Made by a program: the position numbers and the translations under genes
The notes under the pieces: generated by a model
Seen by the model: the letters and a program-made list of their open reading frames with translations, nothing else
The model's database searches: none
Told to the model about the DNA's origin: nothing
Source: Tachypleus tridentatus
Taxonomy: Eukaryota > Arthropoda > Merostomata > Xiphosura > Limulidae
DNA: 64,000 nucleotides
Assembly (NCBI RefSeq): GCF_004210375.1
Contig: NC_134831.1
Location: 43,558,035-43,622,034, forward strand
Reading direction: 5' to 3'
In this document: one piece after another, positions 11,132 to 22,186 of the stretch
Layout: the number at the start of each line of letters is the position of its first letter
Position numbering within the stretch: position 1 is the stretch's first letter

Positions 11132-12777
11132 TAGATGATTGCTTCTCCAGTATGTTGGAGGCTACGAAATCAAAATTTAATATCTGTATAGGCCTATACA
11201 CAGTCCATAAATTACTCATTAATACCCGTTAATACTGCTTGTGTAAAGGTGCATCTCGTAATACAATTCTTGGACTTGTGACACAAAATCCCAAAACAAT
11301 GTTTTACTTGTATTCACGCTAAATCATTATGCTTACAAAAAGTAGTTAACAAATATTAATTCTAACCAAATGAAAACATTTCACAGTATGATAACCACTC
11401 TGCATCTTCTACATCCAGTGCCGGTGAGGCCAGCTGGGATACGACAGACATACTGCTTGTCCGGGTGTTATATATATATCATCAGATGTCATGAACGACA
11501 ACTAATAATAATAATAATACACGGATCTTTTCTCACACCAATCAACACAGGTCTTTGACTAGTAATATTGAGTTTGTAAAGTGATTTGTAAAGGAGAGAA
11601 AACCCATCTTTACAGACCACGGCCTCGGTGCTGTTATTCAAGGTACCTGCTTTTGGCAGCTCTTTAACTCTTTACGACTGGTATGAAGGAATGTTGTGCA
11701 TATGACCATTCCAGCCACTTATGCTCTTGCTTGGTGCCCCACTTGCTTTGCCCTCTGGCGGATATTATGACATTGACTTAATTTTTCACCTTGGTAAAGT
11801 AGCTCAAGGCCTAGCTATAATTATTGAGAGAAGCGTCTTCATGTTTCTTCCTCTGTTTCCTTTTTTCCTTACTCTGCTTTCTGATAATGTATACATTTAG
11901 CTAAATGCGATTATTAGGAATGCATTCTTATTATCACAGATAAATGCAGTCCTGAAGAAGCGGTCTTATTTCAGTCCTAAATAAAGTGACTGATATTACC
12001 TATACATCAGTACGAGGTTGTTCAGTACTAGTAGTACTATTTCAGCCTTAACATTAAGTGACAAATAATATCCATACGGCTATTTACAACCTTTGTCCTC
12101 ATTGTTTTAGGTTATCACTTTTATTTATTTGAATCTTTAACAAGTTCTCAACAAATTATACGTTTCAGATGATTGCTAATGACACTAAACTTTAAAATTA
12201 TAGAAATAAAACTTGGAACTTATATCTGGACATAAAGGTCATACGTCGTTACACTGTTAATCGTTCATTTGTTCGTGGGCTAGAAAGAAACGCTGTGGAA
12301 TGTTGTTATTGCTTAAGCGCAGAGTAACACAAATGGACACTATCTGTGTTGTATGTTAAATTACCGTTCATCCACTGAAAGGATACGTATTGTGGAGAGA
12401 TATTAAGAAACAAATCTTTGGAGAGGACAATTAAAATGCACGGTCAACACGTTGTATTTAATTATGAATAAATTTATGAACAAAATCGAAAACTTCTATC
12501 AGGTAGAATTTTGTCACTAGGTGCTTATTTAGTTATAGTAACATCAGTTTAACTATGAAATAATCATTTAGATTCACGTTTTATTTTTATTTGATAGAGA
12601 CTAGGATTTTAAACCTAAAAACACCTCACGCGCAGCACACGAGGGCTCAATGGCCAGATTGGAGACCTTAGAGTTCCAATACAGCCGTTTCTAATTTTAT
12701 ATTAGTCACCAGATGAGGAAAGTGTGTAATAACACCTGTCTTTCACAGGTTCTTCCTTTTTCATGCCTTCTAGTACC
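11132..12777. other. Non-coding DNA
   Basis: About 1.6 kb without a recognised gene. There is a short TAA microsatellite near 11503-11520. A stretch near 11952-11995 (CCTGAAGAAG followed by CTAAATAAAGTG) recalls Penelope-like UTRs but is too short to call. Confidence 0.4.
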
Positions 12778-12888
12778 TCAGCGCCATCTCTGTAGACTTA
12801 TACTACTATACAGCGGGTTTCGACATCCCTGACGGGCAGAGCACATATAGCCGTTTCTGTAACTTTGTGCTTAATAACAAACAAGTAC
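12778..12888 (+). mobile_element. SINE fragment, family B
   Basis: It contains GCGGGTTTCGACATCCCTG (B-box-like) then GGGCAGAGCACATATAG and AACTTTGTGCTTAATAAC with an AACAAAC tail. This is the 3' half of a second SINE family (see 21596-21721 for a longer copy). Its tail resembles that of family A. Confidence 0.6.
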
Positions 12889-13635
12889 AAAAGTTTATTG
12901 TTTTTTGTTTACCTAGAAGAACAGGATTGATTCTTAATCTTATAAAATCACCATAACTGAGAGTGCATAGCGTATTAGGTTGCACCATGTCTTTAGCCTT
13001 GGACTGCTAAATGTGCATCTCAGTACATAAACACTAATTTACACCCAGTCCTTGTTTGAAAGGAGTATATCAGCAGTTAGTTGTTTAATTATGTAGATAT
13101 TGGTACAAGGGAGAAGTTCGAGCGTGGTTTAGTGGCTAGCGTGCCCTGACTAGATTGAAAGATTCATAGTTGACGGAAATTTTTTCTTTGTATTTTGAAG
13201 CCATATCTGGACTCTAAAAGTGACGGGCAAATCCTACTCTTCGGTTAAACAAAAATATTTCACGATATGGCGATGCATACTGTTAAGCACCTGCCGTTTC
13301 TTTAGTCTATTAGTTCAAAATTAAATACAGCTACACGCAGACAGTCCTCGTGTCATCTTCGGGCGAAAATGATAAAGAAACAAGGTGATATGAAAACTAT
13401 AATTTTTGTTTCAAAACGTTTCCCGAGTTTGATTCTGATTTTTAGTTGTTAGTCTCCGTTCTTTTATCATGTTTTTTTAACATTAGTACATTATCTCTGC
13501 TTTGATAACCTTACACTATACTGTAAGACATAAATAATGTGAATGAATGCTTGAATATCGAAGAAAGTAGTTTAAATGAGGATAGTTTTTGAAATAGTGT
13601 GGATCAAAATTACGGGCTACGAAAATACGGTAAAA
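12889..13635. other. Non-coding DNA
   Basis: No gene recognised. Around 13118-13150 the sequence GTGGTTTAGTGGCTAGCGTG resembles the A-box side of a tRNA-derived repeat, but the B box is lost. Confidence 0.4.
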
Positions 13636-13888
13636 ATACGGTAGCCAGATGGTTAAGGCACTCAACTCCTAATCCGAGGGTGGCGGGTTCGAATCTCCGT
13701 CACACTAAACATGCTCGCCCTTTCAGCCATGGGGACGTTATAATGTTACGGTCAATCTCATCATTTGTTGGTAAAAGAATAGCCCAAGAGCTGGCGGTAG
13801 GTGGTGATGACTAACTGCCTTCCCTCTAGTCTCACACTCCAAAATTCGGGACAGCTAATGTAACGTTGCGCGAAATTCAAAACAAACT
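13636..13888 (+). mobile_element. tRNA-derived SINE, family A
   Basis: Near full-length copy: TAGCCAGATGGTTAAGGC, GGCGGGTTCGAATCTCCG, AACATGCTCGCCCTTTCAGC, ending GCGCGAAATTCAAAACAAAC. The first bases of the head are degraded. Confidence 0.88.
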
Positions 13889-14045
13889 AAGAAGATACGG
13901 AAGGTAGAAGAAACGCAAAAACGTATCTATCCCCATATTCTTCTTCGTTGTTTCCACGTGTTGGGTTGCTCTAACCAGCTTTATTACGAGCGCCAGAGGG
14001 TAGTGAGGGGTTCAACTGAGCTGGGCTGGTATCCCATCAAGGAGA

Positions 14046-14819
14046 TGTGTGTTTTCTGACGGACTTATTATATATTTATTTTAATATCGACGTTTGTGTA
14101 TGTTAAATTTATATTTAGAAATTAAATCTGATTATTGCGAAATTCTCGCCTAGTCACTGAAGTTGTAAAATATTTTCGTGTATAAGAATCAACAATATAC
14201 AAGAGTATGTAATTATTAAAAAATCGTCAGTGTTGTTGTGCAAGCTGAAATATCAAGGAACATAGTTCAAGCTTATAAAATTAAGTGATGAAACGCCCCA
14301 AGACACAGTATGTGATATTTATTTGCTACAATTGGTATACCACAAACCTCGAAGGTGAAAACTAACTAACGCTTATTAATCGGAAACTTCAGATATTTGG
14401 CAGGGAACGCGTTTAAATTTCGAACATTACAAATCACTTAACTTCAGCAGAATAACATCGAACGTTAGTATTTTTACGAAAACATTACATAGCTTCATCA
14501 GTAAAAACTTAACTTATACCGATATCAACTCGAAATTAATTCAATCATCGTGAACCATCGACAAGATATCAAGAATGTTCCGGATGAGAGAAGATTCAAT
14601 ATTGTTTGTAAGTTCGTCATACTTTTCTATATAAATCATTATTTGTAATAATCGTTATTATAAATTGCATATCAAAATATATTTTTTTAAGAAAGAAAAC
14701 TATGTGTCAATCTTGTTGGTAAATATCATAAATATGATTCATATTAATATTTAATTAACTTCTAACTTTTAATTATAAGTTAACTGAGCTTCAGGTTATT
14801 AAAATCGTAATATGTAACT
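14046..14819 (+). mobile_element. Solo LTR of the Gypsy-type element
   Basis: This 774-bp segment aligns along its whole length with the reverse complement of 26345-27090. Shared blocks in order are TTATTATATATTTATTTTAA, CGAAATTC-CGCCTA, GTTGTTGTGCAAGCTGAAA, CCCCAAGA-ACAGTAT and CTTGTTGGTAAATAT, with GTAATATGTAAC at the end. It begins TGTGTG. No internal region and no clear 5-bp flanking repeat, so it is an old solo LTR left by recombination between LTRs, or a truncated copy. Confidence 0.75.
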
Positions 14820-15295
14820 GCTATAATTCTTACCACTTCTCCCATTTAAACCGTAGTCTAGCTGCGACTCGATTATGTGTGCCGTCTAGACATAAGGTAA
14901 ATTTTTGTTGTTTACTCTGACGTGTTGGTTTCTTGTAAAAATCTGTAGATTAAATTATATTGTTAATTAGCATTGCTTAGTGTAGCTTTCAAACTAGCTG
15001 TAACATTTCATTTTTCTCAGTTTTTATATCTTACCTGTAATATCAATCTATTTTAGCACTGATTCACTTTATCAAGAAGAAATAATTGAAATCCTCCTGT
15101 ACATGCTGAAAGCGATATTTTTTTTTAAAGAATGGTCCGTATTATCGTTTGAAACTACAGTATTAACGCTTTGTGCAAGTTAACCAAGAAACAAAACCAA
15201 TTAGGCTGAGAAACAGGAATCTGGTAAATTATATATAAAGAAAAAGATTAATACATGGAACTAGCAACTATATTGTGTAGAAATGGAAGAATAAA
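14820..15295. other. Non-coding DNA
   Basis: A+T-rich, nothing recognised. Confidence 0.4.
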
Positions 15296-15560
15296 GTTTG
15301 GTTTGAATTTCGTACACAAGGGCTATCTGCACTAGCAGTCCTTCAGTTAGCAATTAAGACTATAGAGAAGGCAGCTAGTCATCACCACCCACCGCCAACT
15401 CGTGGGCTACTCTTTTACGAACGAATAGTGGGATTGACTGTCACATTATAACTCCCCCCATAAAAAATAAAAGGGCAAGCATGTTTGGTGTGACGGTGAT
15501 TCGAACCTGCGACCCTCAAATTGCGAGTGGAGCGACTGAACCACTAGGTCATGCCGGATC
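15296..15560 (-). mobile_element. tRNA-derived SINE, family A
   Basis: Reverse-oriented copy: TTTGGTTTGAATTTCG tail at left, GGCAGCTAGTCATCACC, GTGGGCTACTCTTTTACG, and a head ending CACTAGGTCATGCCGG at right. Confidence 0.87.
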
Positions 15561-16237
15561 GAAAGAAAAGTATGTGTCAAAAGTTTCACAATTTCATCGC
15601 TTTTTATGTGGTTGTGAAGAAAGACATACGTCTACAGAAGCCAACTGAAACAATTCGAAAGTAATTTTCCTAAAAACAGTAATGAAAAAAATCTTTACTT
15701 TTGAAATCTCTCTTGACTGTACCTGTTTCACCATTTTGTGAATGGATGTCCAATCAAAGCAAAACAATTTTTTTAAAACAGTAATTTGTTTTAACTGAGT
15801 TTGCTTTTATCGTTTTTACGTAAGAAAGTTAATTTTATAAGCAATAAATTATTTGAAAATGATGCAATCGTATCATTCAACCTTCAACCGAGACTAGAAA
15901 AAACGTGCTTTCGGAAAACTTCCAGATATATTTTAACGAGATGAACATAAAAACAGGCTATCTATGTGTAGATTACTTTGTCAAAGGTAATGAACTTTCA
16001 CCAAAATCTTAACACAGAACGGAACAACTAATTTTTAAATTGATATATTTTTGTAAGATGAATCAATGAGCATAAAATATGTATTGTTTGAAACCTCTAA
16101 TACGAAGCTATTGCTGAAAACAAATTTTGTATTTTTTTATAATTTGCTGACTATTTTGATGACCAAAACCTTCCTATTTCCTGTACCCTTGATTGTAGAG
16201 TTAAGAATTAAGAAGAAATTAAATTCACACATGATAA
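15561..16237. other. Non-coding DNA
   Basis: A+T-rich, no gene recognised. Confidence 0.4.
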
Positions 16238-16448
16238 TCTCCGTGACACCAAAGATGCTCGCCCTTTCAGCCGCGAGGGCATTATAATGTGACGGTCAAT
16301 TCAACTATTCGTTAGTAAAAGAATAGCTCAAGAGTTGGTGGTGAATGGTGGTGACTAGTTGCCTTCCATCTAGTCTTACACTGCTAAATTAAGGACAAAT
16401 AGCGCAGATAGATCTCGTGTAGCTTTACGCAAAATTCAAATCAAACCA
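16238..16448 (+). mobile_element. tRNA-derived SINE, family A, 5' truncated
   Basis: It starts inside the TpsiC-arm side of the head (TCTCCGTGACACCAAAGATG), keeps the central domain and ends CGCAAAATTCAAATCAAACC. The A box is missing. 5' truncation is typical of target-primed reverse transcription. Confidence 0.82.
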
Positions 16449-17553
16449 ATCAACATATGATAAAGGAAATTGTATTTTCTGGAATTAAATTTTGCAAACT
16501 GAAGAGCAGCACCATAAACACACATCAGCTAAATACCTTAGTCAGAGACCCCTAAGATTTATGTATAGCTTTCCCTAGGTTTAGTTATTGACGATATACA
16601 TTTAATGTATAATTTGAAAAACATGAGAATTTGAAGATGACGTAGCATAGTTTTAAATATTCCCTGTAGATGGCAGGGCATACTAATTTATCAGAATATA
16701 ATTAAATTATGATACATGAAAATATTAAATTTGGTTGTAATATGTTATGTCATGGGCGTATTCAAGGTTACAATATCTCTTTTTATTACTTTTCTCTTTC
16801 TGCAGAGTAAAATGTCTAAAATATTTACAACTAAATTATAAACTATAAGGACGTTGAAGAAATATGGAGGGAGATTTTCGAAATTTTTCGGTTTAATCAG
16901 CACAATGAATTATCGTCAAAATATTGAGAAAACCAATCACGTTAATAACTTTATATTTTCGTTTCAGTAAAGCTAAAATACGGTTGTATCGACTAAATGC
17001 CACTTTCTTGATTAAAACATCAATCTGTAAACCAAACTCTTACCTAATTCACCTCATGGAATAATTAAACGTTTACTTCGTGGGAATGCCTGAAGCCATT
17101 TTATCAACAGGTTATATGTTGATTCTATCCAAATCGATTGGCTAAAAACGTGTTATGCGACTTCTTTCTGGTCGTCAAGGGTGTACGAATGAACGAAACT
17201 AAGTTTCTCGTAACAGCACGCATTGATTTACGAGAGGAGGAGGGCTCTTTCAAAGAGGCTGACTTGGGAGTGGCAGTGAACCCAACCAAACTGCCCCAAC
17301 GGGACAGTAATAAGTTTATGTGCTTACAACATAACAGTTTGGGTCGATTCCCTGTGGTGGATACAGCAGACAGCGCAATGTGGCTTTGCTTTAAAAGTAC
17401 ACAAACAATAACTAAATACTTTATACACTTAACTTCACACATTCCAGTAGGTCAATTTAATAAATCCATTTTAAATAATTATGATATTGAATAAAACTTA
17501 AAACAAAACTTCGAAATAAATCATTTTAAATAATTGGAATAACTTAATACTAT
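16449..17553. other. Non-coding DNA with an unrecognised open stretch
   Basis: At 17138-17494 (+) a 118-codon frame is open, while the opposite strand is open at 17125-17442 (105 codons). The plus frame includes RIDLREEEGSFKEADLGVAV and the minus frame a serine/arginine-rich stretch. This base-compositional island is more G+C-rich than its surroundings, so it may be a transposon-coding remnant. I do not recognise either protein and cannot tell which strand, if any, was coding. Confidence 0.3.
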
Positions 17554-17832
17554 GTTTGTTTGTTTTTTTTTAATTTCGCGCAAAGCTACACGAGAGCTAT
17601 TCGCACTAGCCGTCCCGAATTTAGCAGTGTAAGACCAGAGGGAAAGCAGATAGTCATCACCACTAACCGCAAACTCTTGGGCTACTCTTTCAGCAACGAA
17701 TAGTGGGATTAATCGTAACATTATAACGCCCCCACGGCTGAAAGGGCGAGCATGTTTGGTGTGACGGGCATTCGAACCCGTGCCCTCATGTTACGAGTAA
17801 AACGCCTTAACCCACCTGGTCATGCTGGGCCA
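17554..17832 (-). mobile_element. tRNA-derived SINE, family A
   Basis: Reverse-oriented full-length copy with GTTTGTTTGTTT tail at left, CGCGCAAAGCTACACGAG, and a head ending GGTCATGCTGGGCC at right. Confidence 0.9.
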
Positions 17833-18469
17833 ACTTAATATTAAAGGAATTGTTTACACTTCGTTTAATATCCCTTCTACCAGTTGTTAACGTAAGGATT
17901 TTTTTTTATACTTTGTCTAACATCTCTTCAACCTACCGTTATTGTCCGACCCTGTGTGTTCCTGGTATCATATTACTAAAATACACCACTCGGAATGCTA
18001 CAGTTCTTTGTTGAATCAGTACGCTGCGAAAACAGCCTACCATGCAGCTTCACACAAACAAGTTCCTCTGCAATTAATATTTTTTATTAATGTGTCAGAT
18101 AGAAATTCATACACTTCACAGAGATATGCGTTATATTTTTAAAATCACAAATTATACAAACGAAATCGTGATTTGGCACTCCAATTGTCAACTGATGGTA
18201 GGAATGAGACGACATTATGACATAACATTTCAAAACATAGTAAAGCTATATATATATATATATAGAACCCAAAATCACCCATCTCACCAACAACTTTTCC
18301 AATCCTATATTATCCGAATATTTGTTTTAAGCTCCATTATCCTATACTTCTGCTTTACGGACTTCTTTTTACACTTTATTGTATTATATTCAGTTATTGT
18401 TCTTAATATTGATATAACTAAAATTAACATGTTTTACTACAAACAGTAAACATAAGCTATTCATGTTGA
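17833..18469. other. Non-coding DNA with a TA microsatellite
   Basis: Contains a short TA run near 18247-18263 and no recognised gene. Open frames at 17942-18449 lack coding character. Confidence 0.4.
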
Positions 18470-18680
18470 TGCAGTTAAAACTGAAGATCGTACACATGCT
18501 AGTATTCAATTTTCCTGTGTTAATATTGAAGACAGAACTCAAAAGTCACCCATCTTAGTACTGAATAGAGTTAATATTGAAAACGAAACTCGTAGTAATA
18601 TTTAATATAATTAATCCTGAAGACAAAACTCAGAAGTTAGGCATAGTAATATTTAATAGTAAAAGAGAGAACTCACATTG

Positions 18681-18755
18681 ATTGTTTTCAATTAAATGCA
18701 AAGCTACACAATAGGTTATATGTACTCTGCCCACCACGTGTACCAAATAGCTGAA
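18681..18755 (-). mobile_element. SINE fragment, family B
   Basis: AATTAAATGCAAAGCTACAC then CTCTGCCCACCACGTGTACC: the 3' part of family B in reverse orientation, lying inside the old satellite. Confidence 0.55.
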
Positions 18756-18833
18756 CAAAATTTTTATTTTAACAATAAACAAAATAATACAGTGATTGTA
18801 CCCGCACTGACAGAACGGTCCTTTACTTTCTCT

Positions 18834-19199
18834 AACAGGTGTTCAGTCATTAGCTTTCTTTCTCCCGTGATTTAATGTCTCCAACAGGTGTTCAGTCATT
18901 AGCTTTCTTTCTCCCGTGATTTAATGTCTCCAACAGGTGGTCCGTGATTTAATGTCTCCAACAGGTGTTCAGTCATTAGCTTTCTTTCTCCCGTGATTTA
19001 ATGTCTCCAACAGGTGTTCAGTCATTAGCTTTCTTTCTCCCGTGATTTAATGTCTCCAACAGGTGTTCAGTCATTAGCTTTCTTTCTCCCGTGATTTAAT
19101 GTCTCCAACAGGTGTTCAGTCATTAGCTTTCTTTCTCCCGTGATTTAATGTCTCCAACAGGTGTTCAGTCATTAGCTTTCTTTCTCCCGTGATTTAATG
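18834..19199. repeat. Homogeneous 49-bp minisatellite, 8 copies
   Basis: Units start at 18834, 18883, 18932 (a 28-bp shortened copy), 18960, 19009, 19058, 19107 and 19156 (incomplete at its end). Each begins AACAGGTGTTCAGTCATTAG and contains CTTTCTTTCTCCCGTGATTT. The complete copies are identical by eye, so expansion is recent. The pyrimidine-rich run leading to AACAG|GT looks like a splice acceptor, but no flanking exon is visible. Confidence 0.92.
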
Positions 19200-20590
19200 C
19201 CACAATACAAAACAAACTTATTCCTATACAAAAATAAACAGGTCCTTTCTGTAGATCGGCTAAAGAATAACTGACGAAAAAAAGCATGCTTGGATTCAGA
19301 ATATTAACTCACTCTCTTTGTTTAGCGGACTGTGTCACCCTGCGACCTCTTCTCACTAAGAGTCTATCAGTTTCAATTAATATCATAATCGGCTAGCAAA
19401 TGAAACTCCATTTTGAAATGCAGGCTCGATATACGACGCTAAAACATCTATGTGGGCAAAAAGTGTCACTTACAAAGTGAACAAAATGAGAAGTGACTAG
19501 ACTCACTAAAGCAAGATAATGTTAGCAATTCTGAAATACGTGTCGCTGTCATGATATTCAACTGAACTATTATTTATTTGGAAAACATCTATATTCAAAT
19601 TGACAAAAATTACTCGTTTTAGTATTTAATGTAGTTAAAATCGAACATAATACCAAACAACAAACAAACACCAATTTTTGGTATTTGATATCAGGAAAAT
19701 ACTATTTAACATATTCAAAACTGAAACAGTACTCAGAAAGTATTCAATTAGATGTTAAATATAGTTAAAATTAAAAAGGTAGTACTCATCTTAATAGTTA
19801 ACATAAGTAAATTGAAGATAACGCCCTCAAGTTACTTTTAGATATCTGATATTGTTAAGACTAATAGAAGTTGTTACAAGTTATTCGTATTAGTATCTGT
19901 TGTTGTTAAAATTGAAGCCAATACATACAAAGTTACTTATGCCAATATTTGATGCTTGTAAAATTAAAACCCATCATCACAAGTTGCTTGCTTTAAAATT
20001 TTCATATAGGTAAAACTGAAGACAGAAGTCACAAACTAATCATTTTAAATGTTTGATATGGTGAAAATCGAAGACAGTAATCAGGTTAATGCTTAACATA
20101 ATTAAAATTGAAGATAAAATACACATATTATTCATTTTAATACACTTATAGTGAAAATAAATTACTCGTGAATATTTAATGTCTTAGTAATCACAAGTTA
20201 CTCGCGTTGATAACGAATATAGTTAAAGTTGTTGAGAGTACTTACAAGTTATTCATATTTATTTTATTAAAATTGCAGACAGTATATAAAAGTTAGTTAT
20301 GTTTATTTTCAACAGAGGTAAAATCAAATATAAGAAACTTAAATTACCCATGATAATATTTAATATTATTGTATCAAGGTAACATTCCCACTTTACTCAC
20401 TTTATCATGTAACGTATTTAAAACTAAAGATAGTACTTACAAGTTACTCATCTTAATATTTAATATAGTTAATATTGAAGATAGTACTTGCAAATTATTT
20501 ACGTTAACTATTGACAAAATTAAAGTCGAAGAAAGAGTTCACAAACTTACGCTAATATACAATATTACTACGAACATTAGTCTCTTATAA

Positions 20591-21595
20591 TAGCACTTAC
20601 CACCACCTACACACATTTATGACACGATAAAACACTGACTATATCGACTCATATTTTCCTGTCAGCCCGAAATTCTCAGCTTGCCCACACCAACTGACAC
20701 TTCGCACCTTATCCGCTCGACGCACAATTTTCATTAAATACGCTTGCAATTTTAAGTATTGACGCAGTCTAGCGGTGTTTCCCTAACTGCAAACAGTTTA
20801 TTTGATTATCAATTGGGTGCTTTACGATTTGTTTTTGTTTTTAATTCATAAATGACTCAAATTATTATGAGAACATAATGTTCTATGTATGATTTTATAT
20901 AATATAATAAAACTGTGTGTGCTCTTCTAAAATCATTTATAATTTAGTTAAACAAATCACTAGTTCGAAAAATGAATGTAAGGTTATGTACACATGTTGA
21001 CATTGTAACTGTGTCTTTCAGGGACGGTACTAGCCAATCAGAAGATGGTAAACACGTGTGTTCTGTATTGCATCATTACTATTTTTGTCATGATTCCTCA
21101 TTATCCACATTCTATTTCCCGTATGTGAGTGCGCAGTGCGAACACTAATTCCCCTACCCCTTCCCTCTACTTAACCATTCTGGAAACAGTCAACAGGAGG
21201 TACAAGTACTGCGACCTTCACACCATAAAAAGAAACAAAGTTGTACTGGTCTTTACAAGAAAACATTTCATAAATATGCACAAATGATAATGGTTCTGTA
21301 ACTTTCTTTTGTGTTAAGTACCTTGATAATTGTGCAGATCAGTAATAAAACAAACAAAATCATTCTGACCTTCAGAAATTCAATTCACTAAGGAAAATCT
21401 CTGACTTCTCCTGGAATATTTTAAAATGACATTTTGTCCAATTTCCTTTGCACATAATGGTAACATAACAGAAGGAAAAACACAACTTCTATTGCATGTT
21501 AATCTTCATCAACAGTTTTTTTTTCAATAAACCTAAAAAGAGAACATTTTAATGTCGTGAGACTTCTCTTTACATGATTTAACACATATTATAAT
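20591..21595. other. Non-coding DNA
   Basis: About 1 kb with no recognised gene or repeat. Confidence 0.4.
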
Positions 21596-21721
21596 TTTGT
21601 TTGTTTATTTAGAATTAAGCACAAAGCTACAATGGGCTATCTGTGTTCTGCCCACCATAGGTATCGACACCTGGTGTTTAGCGGTGTGAGTCCGCAGGCA
21701 TTCATCTGTGCCACTGGGAGG
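21596..21721 (-). mobile_element. SINE, family B
   Basis: Longest copy of family B here, reverse orientation: TTTGTTTGTTTATTTAG tail, AAGCACAAAGCTACAATGGG, CTGCCCACCATAGGTATCG, ending GTGCCACTGGGAGG. The head differs from family A, while the terminal tail (GCACAGATAGCCCATTGTAG-like, minus strand) is similar. Confidence 0.65.
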
Positions 21722-21950
21722 TACATATTATAGAATCAATAGGCTCTAAATGTAGGGATGGTCAAGACATTCAATAAGTATAACACAGATATGTTCTCTA
21801 AAAATAAGTAATGTTAGAGAATTTTACTTCAAACGATAATTACCACTCTCTTTTATTGGTTTCTTTATCCAACAATCCCCCTCCCTCAAATGGAAAAAAA
21901 AAAAACACCGTTAAGTTACCAAAATGAGAAAGTGACGAATCTATCAAATT

Positions 21951-22186
21951 TGGCTTGTCGTGGCCAAGTAGTTATGACGGGTTCGAATTTCTGTCCCACC
22001 AAATAAACTCGTCCTATCAGCCGTGGAGGTGTTATAATGTGACAATCAATCTCATTATTCGTTGGTAAAAAAAGTACCCCAAGAGGTGGGTGACTAATTG
22101 TCTTCCCTCTAATGTTTCACTGATAAATTAAGGATGGTTAACGCAAATAGGTCTCGTGTAGCTTTGCGCAAAATTCAAACCAAATC
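21951..22186 (+). mobile_element. tRNA-derived SINE, family A, diverged and internally deleted
   Basis: GGCTTGTCGTGGCCAAGTAG is followed directly by GACGGGTTCGAATTTCTG, so the anticodon arm is deleted. The central domain (TTATTCGTTGGTAAAAAAAG) and the tail (GCTTTGCGCAAAATTCAAAC) remain. Confidence 0.8.

Larger units (their letters stand above)
18470..20590. repeat. Ancient degenerate satellite, unit about 50-60 bp
   Basis: Across this interval, apart from an insertion at about 18680-19600, a motif recurs with heavy divergence: GTTAAAATTGAAGAC, then AGTACTCACAAGTTACTC, then a TTAATATTTAATATA-like spacer. I count well over twenty recognisable remnants, for example near 18480, 18530, 19730, 19990, 20100, 20250, 20430 and 20480. 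No coding potential. Confidence 0.65.

Noticed and set aside
11950..12000. Penelope-like 3' end or hammerhead ribozyme
   Set aside because: CCTGAAGAAG and CTAAATAAAG recall such termini, but no ribozyme core or neighbouring coding remnant is present.
18834..19199. CRISPR-like direct repeats
   Set aside because: The repeats are strictly head to tail with no unique spacers and the DNA is clearly from an animal nucleus. It is a minisatellite.
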